Positions 34,078-44,622 of a DNA stretch of 64,000 nucleotides are shown piece after piece. Both the position numbers and the translations under genes were made by a program. The notes beneath the pieces are model-generated. The model had not been told where the DNA came from. It saw only the letters and a program-made list of their open reading frames with translations, and did not search any database. The stretch spans positions 2,215 to 66,214 of the forward strand of contig NMRB01002361.1 in assembly GCA_002633025.1 (NCBI GenBank). Direction: 5' to 3'. Numbering within the stretch: position 1 is the first letter of the stretch; each line of letters opens with the position of its first letter. The stretch is from Notospermus geniculatus. Taxonomy: Eukaryota > Nemertea > Pilidiophora > Heteronemertea > Lineidae.

Positions 34078-34350
34078 ATGTCTACTATTGTCCGAGAACA
34101 ACAGCATTTCTACTATTGTCCGAGAACAATTAGCATTTCTACTATTGTCCGAGAACAACAGCATTTCTACTAATATTGTCCAAGAACAACAGCATTTTTA
34201 CTGTTGTCCGAGAACAACAGCATTTCGACTGTTGTCCGAGAACAATAGCATTTCTACTATTGTCCGAGAACAACAGCATTTCTACTGTTGTCCGAGAACA
34301 ATAGCATTTCTTCTATTGTCTGTGAACAATAGAATTTCTATTATCACCTA
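34078..34350. repeat. Minisatellite, about 28-30 bp units
   Basis: About nine units of the form GCATTTCTACTATTGTCCGA followed by GAACAACA, with small changes. The unit overlaps in sequence with the TTTCTATTGTCC centre of the full MITE at 8439-8860, at the point where the truncated copy stops. The apparent frame with repeated SENNSIST is a by-product. Confidence 0.75.
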
Positions 34351-35575
34351 CTTGTTTTCTGGCCACCCTGTATAACGACACATGGCTTCAGTGGGAGTGT
34401 CAGCGTTTGCCAGTGGTGGACGACAGAGGACGACTGAAAAGTGTTGATTTTGACCATAAAATTTGATCTAAATTTCCCGAAATTTGCCCGAATCCGTCAA
34501 CCACTCAAGGACTACTGGACAGAACCCTGGTTTGTACGACAGCACACAAAGTCACCACAAAACAGCATTGAAAAGAGTCCTTTACATTATATGTATATCG
34601 ACGTTAACTTGACAACGTAACCCCTACATAATGTACACTCCAAAGTCCTTCGTGCTCATCCAAAACGAAATCAATAATCTCAACCAGTCATTATGAAGCC
34701 AGTCGTTAAAATATTCAGCCCCCTTGCCATCCCATGCAGTACTGTGTTACAACTGTACGTGGTACACCTCTGTAAATGTCTAATAAAGTTGTTTGAAATT
34801 TATGGGACATACATGTATCTTTTCCTGTATCCTTGGTTGAACGACTATTAATATGGATAATCTGCAGTTACACAATGGATGACTTTAAAGTTTTGGTTTT
34901 AGATTCAGTGTTAACACTAACACCAAATTACCCCAACCCTCAGTTAAACCAAACCTTAAAAACTCGATTTATGGTGTTACACCTGTGTTGAACGACAGCC
35001 AGTGTTCTGGGCAGTGGGCTGCAGAACACGACTACACCAACACCAATCTTTGGAGTCACCACGATGAGAAAGTTGGCTATTGCCGTTCAACACTGCGCTA
35101 GTGGCCTTGGGAGTCATATATAACACATGGCAGACAACGGCGAGGGCACTAATAAAAAAGGCTAGCAAACTATAACACATGGCAGAAGATGCAGGACAAA
35201 GACTGCAAAAAATCGACCAACTCATCATCACATGGTAGATGATGATGGCAATACAAAGTTTGCAAGGAAGCCATTCACCACTTGAGATTATATGACGCCA
35301 TTGAACAGTTATTCAACGCTTGCACAGGAAGGCAACAGCAGAATAGCAAGGACATCAATATAGCACGTAGCAATTCTGAATGTGGTTCATGCACTGTACA
35401 TTGTACATTGTACATGTACATGTACATAATATGATGTAACGCCAAGTCCAGCAACAACCACTTCACACTTGACAGGTGTTATGATTTTCAGTGTGGCCAT
35501 TTCTGTGCGACTCCCACTGTTTGGAACACACTGGAAAACAGACTCACTGTTTCTCTTTATGACAGTCGGAGCTTA

Positions 35576-35916
35576 AGGCCCGTTTATACAGAGCGCGACC
35601 GCGACTGCGACCGCGACCGCGGCACCGACCGCGGCAGCCGCATCGGATTGATCAAATGTAAAATGAATGGGAACGTTTATACACAACGCGACCGCGGCCG
35701 CGACCAAAATTTTGGTCGCGCGGCATGCCGCAGAGATTGCCTCCAGAGCGAAATTTTTGAAAATGCCGCGCGACACTTTTTTTTGTAATGTGAACTTCAA
35801 TGTGGTCCTGGCATATTTCCAGGCGACCACGGCGTTTTCGTTTATACACAGCGGCTGCCGCGGTCGGTGCCGCGGTCGCGGTCGCAGCCGCGGTCGCGCT
35901 CTGTATAAACGGGCCT
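35576..35916. mobile_element. GC-rich foldback MITE, TTA duplication
   Basis: 341 bp with long inverted arms (AGGCCCGTTTATACAGAGCG and onward through CGACCGCG repeats), flanked by TTA (35573-35575, 35917-35919). The arms contain many GCGACCGCGG units, so the element can form a very stable hairpin. Confidence 0.75.
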
Positions 35917-36142
35917 TTATTCTACCAATCTTTTGTAATGTCACACTGGCACACAGGACACACTGAAAAACGTTACCGGGTCGCCCGTTCCTGGGTCCAG
36001 CCTGCGTTGCATATTGAAACCAACTTCCAATGTTCACAGCTTTGGTTAAATCGACTATTGCAACAGCTACTCGGATCTTGTCTTGCTGCGTATCAGAGCG
36101 ATCAACAACACTCAACTTTTACTTTTTTGCTTTTCCCTCCAG

Positions 36143-36240
36143 GCAGACCAGTCGATGAAGACGACGTGACGTCACAATTATGCAAAGATTATTGGAACTG
36201 CTGCTTTTCATGGTGCTACAGTCCACAAGATGGAGAACAG
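36143..36240 (+). CDS. Possible upstream Cys-rich exon of gene 2
   Basis: An open stretch between CCTCCAG and GTAAAG encoding RPVDEDDVTSQLCKDYWNCC and further Cys/Trp (FSWCYSPQDGEQ). Only one of three frames is open. It ends in phase 0, while the PLAT exon at 36538 needs a phase-1 donor, so the two cannot be joined directly. Either one more exon lies between them, an alternative donor is used, or this is not an exon. The five cysteines suggest an extracellular piece. No signal peptide was located. Confidence 0.35.
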
Positions 36241-36244
36241 GTAA

Positions 36245-36470
36245 AGAACACCTACAACATGCACAAATCATGTCTGTGGGATAACGTCACTGAGATGCGC
36301 TCCTAGACTGGCATCACACATACAAACTCATGTCTGTGATATATCACTGAGATGCGCTCCTAAAACTCGTAGCACACATAAAAAATCTATGTCTGCGATA
36401 TCTCACTGATGCACTCCTAAAGTTGGCAGCAGGCATACAACTCATGTCTGTGAGATTGGAAATCGTGGCT
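36245..36470. repeat. Tandem repeat of about 60 bp before the PLAT exon
   Basis: Four diverged units sharing CATGTCTGTG, ATATCACTGAGATGCGCTCC and TAAA. It lies in the intron between the possible exon at 36143 and the first PLAT exon of gene 2. Confidence 0.65.
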
Positions 36471-36537
36471 AGAGAGGCGCAGAATAACTACTGCAGTTCA
36501 CAGAATCATGCTCATACAACCACTTTTCATCTTCCAG

Positions 36538-39500
36538 GTCATTCACTGGGCTATAAACTGACTATTTTCACGTCGAAGGACCCTGGCTCCGGTACAAAAG
36601 GTGACGTTTCAGTCATGTTGTCAGGAGTGAAGAATTCTTCCGCCACTTGGGAAACGCTGAAACGGACGCCGGCAAGCTTCCGGACAGGAAGGTATGGCAT
36701 CACCAAACAACTAGTCCTGAACAACTTCTTTCAATAAGATACATGTATTGGCATGAGATGGTAACCTGAACGGTTTTCAATAGATTTTATGGCGGCAGCG
36801 ACACGTTGGGCTAATTGTGGCCAAAAGCTCCCCATCAAAGCGGTGGCAGCTGTGAGGGAGGGCGCCATGTTGGCCAACGAAACGGCGCCTCTCCCAATGC
36901 AGGCAGAAGCCGATTTCCTGACAGTTTAGCCTTTCGTCAATGCTTCTTGGTATACCAACGCTTCTCCGGTCATTTCGCCTTCAGACTATGCAAACTTCAC
37001 ACCCAGAGGTGCAGCGATCGTAAGCCTTGGTGGTCCAAGGTGTCGTTGATGCACACACACACACATACATGTACATATACATACATGCCACATACACACA
37101 TACATCACACGTAGCATCATACGCAATGTGACTTTCCATTTCAGTGTTGACATATTCGATGTGGGCCATACAAGTTTCGGCATGATCAGACAATTCCAAC
37201 TGTTATTACAAAACAAATACATCTGGAAAATGGAAAAGGTAAAACTAGGATAGGCCTAGGCCAACACATGAACAAGAGCAACGCTGAGCGTGGCATTCCT
37301 CGCGTGTTTGCCGAGTTGATTTTCCCTGAAGTTGGGCAAAACTAATTTGAAAGTGGTTNTTTTTGAAAGTAGGTACTATCCTCTAGTCGATCCCAAACAT
37401 AAGTACCACAAACCAATTTCAAGATGGCGGCTCTATAGTGGCCGTCTTGAAAATCGGAAAGAGTCCATTTTCGAAAGAAGCTCCATACCAAGAATCTATA
37501 TTGTATGACTGGTTCTTACTGAAATTGACAGACTGATTTCAAAATGGCGGCTTTGGTGGCCATATTGAAAAAACCCAGAGACATGGGACGATTTTGCTGG
37601 CGTTCGCCATCTTAGCCTCCCGCAAGAATTCGCGGACCATTGTTTTAAGCTTGAATCTATTCTCTGCTGCAGGTCCAAATTGAGAATCCGGTCACCGGCA
37701 AAAAGTCTGAATTCAGCTGCAATTGCCGTTTTCGATGGCCGAATATGATCAAGCATTTCTTTGTAAAAAGTAAGTAACAAAGTGACTAGGAAAATTCGTA
37801 TATGAACGTAATGTACATGTACGTGTATATTACAACAGCAAAACTGACACATGTGACGCAACTACATGTACAAGTGTACGAAGACCTTCATAAACCTGAT
37901 TTAGGTGATATCGGCCAGCCGAATGCTGTACCCACAGCCTCAACCTGATCGAATCCGTTCTTTGCTGCACTTTCAGTTGACGGTGGATGGTCCGCCTGGT
38001 CAGCGTGGTCACAATGCAATGCAAACTGTGGTACCTGTCCAACCAGTTGCCCAGTTACTCATATCATGGTGGGCACTTCTAAGACTCGGACAAGAAAGTG
38101 TGACAACCCTCTTCCGGATAACGGTGGCGACCCTTGTAAAGGTGCTGATAGAGATTATAATTGTTCAGTATGTGTCGGTGAGTATATAAGTAACCGTGTT
38201 GAAACATTAGTGAGGTTTCGCAAATCTGACGAAACACGAAGTACGAAATTGGACTTCATTTACATGACGTAGTGTATTTCAGGAGATGGTTGGTACCACA
38301 AATAGCGCCTGCTGCAAGAGCGTCTTTTACTGTATGACGTTAGATCGATAGAGTTACGGTGTAATTTAAACTTTGAAATTTATCTTTCGTTTCCACTTCG
38401 TAGATACGAAGTGATAATTTGAAAATTCAAGATGCACCATAACTCTTTCGGTCTTACATGACATGGTGAAAGATGCACTGGCAGCAGGGACATATGGGGT
38501 ACCAATCATCTCCAGAAATACATTAGGTCCTGGAGATGAGTTGAACTTCGTATTTCGTACTTCGTTTTTCGTCAAATTTGCGAAACCTCCCTGTTTGTTG
38601 GCAGTTGGACGAGCTCCGATCAGGGTATGCTGCAGACTCAATCAAACGATACCACCTGGAACATTAAAGCCTTTTATAGGCCTATCCGAGGCAGAGGCTT
38701 GTTGACAAAATGAATTTTTGGTGTTTTTCAGATAGTAGAACTACCACCACCAGTATTCCATCCACAACGCCAACGACGACGACGACACCTACGAGCACAA
38801 CAACAACAATAACAACAACGACTACAACAACGACGACGACGACAACAACACCAACAACGACGACGACGACGACGTCTCCATCAACCACGTCACTGGAAAC
38901 AACTTCCTGGCCGGTTCCAGGTACGAATGCAAGTGGATCGTTCTCTTCGACTGTAAATCCCATGTCTTCTGTTACGACCGCCATAAATCCTACCCCTTCC
39001 TCTCCTAAGAACCTCATCTCTTCTGTTAGTGGCATGACAGACCCTTCCTCTTCTACAGACCTTACATCTTCAGTTAGTACAATCGTAAAACCTACCACGG
39101 GCAGTACCTCTTCTGTTGGACCTTTCGTTTCCACGACCTTTACTCCTTCTGTCAGTAGCAGTACTCTGGAACCACCTTCGGCGACTACAACCAACCTTCA
39201 AACCCTCGAATCATCAAAACCTTCAGTTTCATCATCATCATCATCATCATCATCCGAACTTTTACTTTCGTTGTCCTCTTCATCTACACCTGTAGCATCG
39301 TCGACTTCTAGTGCTCTCTTCCATACTGCAAGCACCTCAGGAGAGACCTCAAGTTCTAGTACTGCTTCAGTGTCCAGTAAAAGTGGGGTGATTGAAGGCC
39401 ACGGGACGACCAGTAGCACAACGTCGCCGGCGACCGTAACTTCGGAGCATTCCACAAGTTCCATTTCTGCTCAGTCGTCCTCTACGTCAAGTTCGATAAC

Positions 39501-42487
39501 CATTCCTTGTAGTTTAGTGTCCTCTATACTTTTATCCAACTGCACATCCGTAGTGTCTTCAAGCACAACAACAGTATCTACAAGAAAACCTACAGAATCC
39601 TCGAGCACATCCGTCGTCTCCACACCCATCACAACACCAAACACAGGAATGACACATAGTATTTCCTCTACGGTAGCGTGTAAGGAGGGGACGTGCAATT
39701 CCAGCACGTCATCCCAACGACCACACATAACCAACGCCAGTTCATGGGAAACAGCAGGTCAGTTCATTTTCTTCAATTTTCCTTTGCGTTTTCTTGTGTT
39801 AAAGGCTTAAGACAGTTATCGGTTTATTTACAAACTAACCAGAATCTACTGGAATGGGTAGCATGAATACAGCGATTGTTTCTGTGACATATTCGTGATG
39901 ACAAGTAGCTTGTCAGGGAGAAACTGCAGTTGTTCGATCTACCAGGCAAACTTGACAACTTCAAAGCGGCCCAAAGCCAGCAGCACACCAGGCGATATCG
40001 TAAGCGATCTGATCGCCACCGATCGTCCCGGCCAGCCACCGCAGACTACGCGATCTCGTTTTTCGGTGTTGTTCGAGCATCGGTGGCGGGAAGATTCCGC
40101 GCATCGCTATCTGGCGGACACCTGGCGTCAACAGCCGATTTTGCTCGGTGGCGAGCAGATCGCTTGGGATATCGCCTGGTGTGCTGCTGGCTTGAACAAT
40201 AATGCTGCAACAGCTGTATGGAAGGGTACAAAGTTATGACAGGACAACTTATAACAGTCAGTAATGTTCATACAGATTTCGGTTGGTCAGAACTACTTTC
40301 CACCTAAGATAAGATTCTGGATATTCTCTCGTGTGCGGCGGGCTTAAGCAACAACTGCTATGAATGGTACAAAGTTAGGACAGGAAAACTTATAACAGTC
40401 AGTAATGTCCATGCAGATTTTGATTGGTCAGAACTAATTTCTGAACCTAAGATAAGACAGTGGATATGACATGAAAACGAAAAGATGAAGTCGTACGATA
40501 ACTGGTTTCAGAATACATGTAGGGAGGTTGCATGTGACGAAACAGCATCAACTTCTTTCGTAAAAATTGCATTGCGCCTATGAAAGATATTTATCGATGC
40601 ATTTTGAATGAAACACGTACAGCGATATCCGGTTGGAGTGATAACTGACGTACGCAAGTCCTTTCATCAAAAGAGAAAGAAAATAATGATTTTCACCAAG
40701 GAAGTGAAATAAATTAGTTTCCTTACTGCCTTGAACATTGTTAGCTTCCAATTGTAACAATTGTAACAAGTTCTTGATAGCAATTAACTCCTTCTAATCA
40801 ATATAACTGTGTTTACATAACCCAGACTATCATAATAATGCTTTGCTTAAGGAGAAATCTATTTTTCATTAATTTCTCTTCTTGTTGTGAGTTGGTTCTC
40901 ATCATTTTCATTCCCGTTTGTCGTTTACTCAAATGGAAAGATTTCGGTTGTAATAGGCGGGATTTCGAAAAATGCAACGTTTAACAATAGAATACATTGT
41001 ACATTACAATAGAAAATTTGATACGAGATCGCCCTGCCATAGCCAACACTAATGTTGACACTGGTGTTGGCAGCAGATTTCTTTGCTGTGACACAATCAT
41101 TAGACACCCTCAGCCTGGTCCTACTTTCGCATACAATTTAAGCCGTGAGGCCTTCGGGAAAAGGGTCCATTTGAATGCTACTAAGTGTGATAAAAAATAC
41201 TTTTTAGACCACACAACAACCGAAATCCATGTTTTTATTACACTTAGAGTGGTTCGGTATTTCACTTCACTGCTTTGCATGATTTGCATGATGGCAAAGG
41301 TTCATGTTCGATTAGTACCCGGTAGTACCTTTCCGGATATTTTAATATGGCAAACAATCGCAATCCTGATGCTAACAAAAATCGCATGAGTTGCCTGGCC
41401 TACAAAAAATTCGACCATTGGTTTCGTAATAAAAGAAAAAAATATAAAAAGACGATTTTTCGTCTCACATTTCCAACCAGAGGTCAACAACAACCAACGA
41501 ATTCTGTGTGTTGTTGACCTTCACTATAGAGCGATAAAAGTCGATGGCAATAAAACACTGATGAGTCCGTTCCTACTTCTACTGCAATATTGGTCTTTCG
41601 ATATCTACTTCTTTCTCTTCAAGCATGCATTCGATTCTCTTCAGTTACATGTATGAACTCCTTTATTTTGACCTACATATTGATACTCTAACTTAAGAGC
41701 GAAAACTCTTCAGGCGCGGTTGGCTCTAACGGACAACTCTGCCACAAAAATAACTTGGCAGTCGTTTGTGTCATTTGTATAAGCAAGAATATATAAGGAG
41801 CCTTGACTCCTTATATGTTCTTGGTATAAGTCATTAGAAAACAAACATTTTGTGTGGAGTACATACGTGGGGGCTGCCATTTTTCTGATTGCAATGAATC
41901 TAATGGTCTGTTTTCGTCTCATTACAGGTATTCCGATTGTCTCCGTTATAATAGTGATTCTGGTGACGTGTATCATCGTGGTGGTGGTCGTATGTCTGGT
42001 GAAACGACAGCAGAAGCAACGGTCGCAGATCAACCCCGATGCTCAAGAAGAGAGTGACGACACCGAGGACAATCCTGACGGAGACGACAAGGTGAAGCCT
42101 CCGAGTCCGGAACCGCCGGACGAACCCGACGAGGAAAGAGCGTCGCCTCCACAAGGCCCGTGGATGGCCAACGGTGGTCAAGCAATACCACGAACTAATG
42201 CAAAACCACTAGGTGCGAACGGAGATATCAGGAAGAAGGGGGATCCAGAACCGACGTTACCCAACGCGGTGATAGACTTGGAAGAGCCGGATAACTCTTC
42301 CGCAACACTGCACACACTCTGTCCCGTGTCGCCGAAGAGGAAAACGGCGTACGGGGCGTGGCCTCAGTATTACCCTTTGATATATCGGACGTACACTCCA
42401 CACACTATAAGCTTACCAGGTAATCAGATAGTGAAAGAAGGCTCAGTGTCAGAGACCAAAGACATAGCCTTGTGTTCTATGGTGTGA
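36538..42487 (+). CDS. PLAT-TSP1-mucin single-pass membrane protein, gene 2
   Basis: Tandem paralogue of gene 1, same strand, about 20 kb downstream. Exons: 36538-36691, 37145-37238 and 37673-37769 ([17 protein letters not shown], then [15 protein letters not shown], then [14 protein letters not shown]), 37977-38177 (TSP1), 38732-39757 (Ser/Thr stalk, about 342 residues), 41928-42487 (transmembrane, tail, TGA stop). All donors and acceptors are GT-AG and every phase closes (1-2, 2-0, 0-1, 1-1, 1-1, 1-end), as in gene 1. Only one PLAT-TSP1 module is present, but the stalk is far longer than the 65- and 44-residue linkers of gene 1. The N-terminus and signal peptide were not found. The protein is expected at the cell surface as an adhesion or recognition molecule; ligand unknown. 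Confidence 0.8.
37050..37112. repeat. CA/TACA microsatellite
   Basis: CACACACACACATACATGTA and similar strings just upstream of the second PLAT exon of gene 2 (37145). Confidence 0.8.
37977..38177 (+). CDS. Gene 2, canonical TSP1 exon
   Basis: A phase 1-1 exon of 201 bp after TTTCAG, donor GTGAGT. It encodes [18 protein letters not shown] and then [16 protein letters not shown] with CKG, a complete Trp ladder, Arg strand and Cys set close to textbook thrombospondin type 1 repeats. It differs from the two gene 1 copies by a 14-18 residue Cys-containing insertion ([13 protein letters not shown]). This makes it the clearest domain of the family and the anchor for the other calls. Confidence 0.9.
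38207..38590. mobile_element. MITE with GTGAGGTTTCGCAA ends in gene 2
   Basis: Left TTAGTGAGGTTTCGCAAATC and right ATTTGCGAAACCTCC, with a TA at the left edge. The interior includes GGAGATGGTTGGTACCACAA and TATGACGTTAGATCGATAGA. Closely related to 14763-15115 in the equivalent intron of the paralogue. Confidence 0.7.
38732..39757 (+). CDS. Gene 2, mucin-like Ser/Thr stalk exon
   Basis: A single 1,026-bp phase 1-1 exon. It opens with ACA/ACG-type threonine runs (about 38790-38885), continues as Ser/Thr/Pro-rich sequence and includes a TCA run coding serines (about 39226-39255). Two short Cys motifs ([26 protein letters not shown]) break the low complexity. Such stalks are usually densely O-glycosylated and lift a binding domain away from the membrane. 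The repeat-rich coding DNA is likely to vary in length between alleles. Confidence 0.85.
39985..40195. mobile_element. Second copy of the GCGATATCGC foldback element
   Basis: Ends CACACCAGGCGATATCGTAA and GATATCGCCTGGTGTGCTGC, with interior CAGCCACCGCAGACTACGCG. It lies in the last intron of gene 2 and is related to 9100-9310. Confidence 0.65.
41928..42487 (+). CDS. Gene 2, transmembrane and cytoplasmic tail exon
   Basis: Starts in phase after CATTACAG and encodes [20 protein letters not shown] with more Val/Cys/Leu, a transmembrane helix of about 24 residues, then the basic stop-transfer KRQQKQRSQ. The tail of about 155 residues is acidic and Pro-rich. Near its end it has YPLIY (a YxxPhi-type sorting signal candidate) and [18 protein letters not shown], matching the gene 1 tail. 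It ends SMV, which fits a class I PDZ ligand; gene 1 ends EVT, which does not. Confidence 0.85.
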
Positions 42488-43191
42488 TGTGCTTGTTGGA
42501 GTTCTGTGCGTAAAGTAAGCTCACCGGACGGCAAGGAGCCTCCGGAGTTTGGCCAAGGTTTTACTTGTCAGATCGTGTGAACAAAGCAAGATATCTTCGG
42601 TAGAGGAAAGGCGTCGTAGCTCTATCAGATGAAGTAGAGGTATAACGATTTTCATGGCAACAGGATAGATCATCAAGTCTGGAGAAATTCGTGAAGTGAT
42701 CGAATGAGAGCGCCGGAAAGGTGCGTGGAGTAAACGGAAGGCAGAGGGTATACTTCCTGGTCGCAAGAGCGAGATGGAGGAGCTGTAAGGCCCGGTTGAG
42801 TTGGAACGAACCCAGAAAGTGTAAGAAGTGGCTGCTGAACGAGAGCAACGGCACTGTCACAGAAGAGAGCGTCTTTCCTGGGTTAAGCCCCGATGAAGCA
42901 ACGATGATTGCAATGAATACATGTAATCGATGATACGGTTTCAAGCTTTGGTGCAGGAGAGTTGTGCAGTTGACAGTTTGTCGACAACAGCGAGTCGACA
43001 AAATACAACAAATTTCTTATTTTCATCCATTTTCTGGGACATAGCCAGCTGCTTTTTTATAGACCTTCGCGATTTAGCCGCTGCAATGCACGGGCATGGA
43101 CTATAAATGCGCAAGCTTAGGGCGTTGCTGCCGGCCATGCTATCTAGTTGACATACAAGATATCGTCCCCTGGTTGGGACATCGTCAACCG

Positions 43192-43441
43192 AGAATTAAC
43201 AGGGTCTAAGTGCTTTTTTTACTTGACCCTCACTTCCTGTGCTTTAAGGGTCGTATTCATAAAGCGGTTCTATGGTTAGAACCGTCTTAGGCCGGTTCCA
43301 AGTACAGTGGTTGACGATACCTGGAACCGGCCTAAGACGGTTCTAAAGATAGAACCGCTTTATGAATACGACCCCACGGGACTGAAAACACAGGAAATTT
43401 GGGTCAAGCAAAAAATGCACTTAGACCCTGTTAATTCTCGG
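43192..43441. mobile_element. Nested foldback elements
   Basis: Outer arms CGAGAATTAACAGGGTCTAA and its complement enclose an inner near-perfect palindrome (about 43247-43376) with arms GGGTCGTATTCATAAAGCGG and GAACCGGCCTAAGACGGTTC. The inner element sits in the loop of the outer one. Confidence 0.7.
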
Positions 43442-43657
43442 TCGACGACATATCGGAATGTAGGAACGGACGGAAGAGGCAAGTACGTTGAGTCCGATGT
43501 CACTGTTGGACGTGTCAGGTTATGAAAGGAATTAACTGCGGCTAAAATATTTGGCACTGAGTGCTTTCAGGCGGCAGCCACAGGGTTTTCCAATTACGTT
43601 TTGGGTTCACAACTGTTCAGGCTTTATATGGGTTTGCCTGAAGTCGCATATAAAAAC

Positions 43658-44622
43658 TGGAACAGGATTTTGTTCCTGAGCGCTGAAACGCTGGCGCAGC
43701 GGAACACAAACGCCCCGACGCCGCGTCTTGGAACAGGATTTTATTGTTCCGTAGCGCCAGCTCCCGGCGCTATGTTCTTGGATGAAGCCATGCCACCAGC
43801 GCTGTGGGGCAAAAACGCTCGTCGCCGCGTCTTGTAACATGATTTTCTTGTTCCGTGGCGCCAGTTTTACAGCGCTATTATTCGTTGACGCTTGGGCGGA
43901 CAGAATCGCCCGTCGCCGCGTCTGGGAACATGATTTTCTTTTGTTTTTGGCGCTCTGGGACAGAATCGCCCGTCGCCGCGTCCTGGAACAAGATTTTTAC
44001 ATAATAGAATTCAGGGTGCCGCTTATTCCGTAAATGTATTGTTTGGGACATACCCCTACCCCTTCCTCTAGCCCTAACCCTACCCTAAACCCTAATCGCT
44101 AATCCTAATCCCTTAAAACTCCCAAAAAGTATCGTCGTAAAAATAAGCATCGTCGTAGAATAGCCACTTTCAATAATTTAGTTAGTGCACTGGCACATCT
44201 TGTGCCAAACATTATCTGCGGCGCAGCGCCAAAAAACAACATCTTGTGCCCAGGCGCGGCGTTTGGACAGCGCTAAGGCACAAAATTTACAACAGTACCC
44301 TGGAACAAAAAACTGTTCCTGGACGCCGCGCCACCTAGCGCCTGGCGCCACGGAACAAAAAAAATCGTGTTCCAAGACGCGGCGACGGGCGATTCTGTCC
44401 CAGAGCGCCAACAAAATAATAGCGCTGTAAAATTGGCGCCACGGAACAAAAAAATCATGTTCCAAGACGCGGCGACGGGCGATTCTGTCCCAGAGCGCTG
44501 GAATAGCGCCGGGAGCTGGCGCTACGGAACAAGAAAATCCTGTTCCAAGACGCGGCGTCGGGGCGTCTGTGTTCCGCTGCGCCAGCGTTTCAGCGCTCAG
44601 GAACAAAATCCTGTTCCATTTC
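43658..44622. mobile_element. 960-bp foldback element with repeated internal units
   Basis: The left arm (AACTGGAACAGGATTTTGTT, CGCTGGCGCAGCGGAACACA, CCCCGACGCCGCGTCTTGGA) is complementary to the right arm ending at 44622. GACAGAATCGCCCGTCGCCG recurs within the arms. The centre holds CCCTAACCCTACCCTAAACC. Confidence 0.75.

Larger units (their letters stand above)
30590..36142. other. Repeat-rich intergenic stretch
   Basis: No exon recognised with confidence apart from the possible one at 36143. It holds a copy of the CCGGTGTAA element with a 7-base gap (31165-31370), a palindrome at 31628-31733, a tRNA-like fragment near 32165, a foldback array at 32865-33205, a truncated MITE with a minisatellite (33829-34350), microsatellite TGTACATGTACA near 35395, and a GC-rich foldback element at 35576-35916. 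Confidence 0.5.

Noticed and set aside
34019-34375. Open frame coding repeated SENNSIST-like units
   Set aside because: Produced by a minisatellite whose unit length keeps a frame open; sequence begins inside a MITE.
35652-36115. Open frames with Arg/Ala-rich repeats around 35600-35950
   Set aside because: They arise from the GCGACCGCGG arms of a foldback MITE.
41550-41600. CTGATGAGTCCG resembling a hammerhead ribozyme core
   Set aside because: No matching CGAAA core and no closing stems were found nearby.
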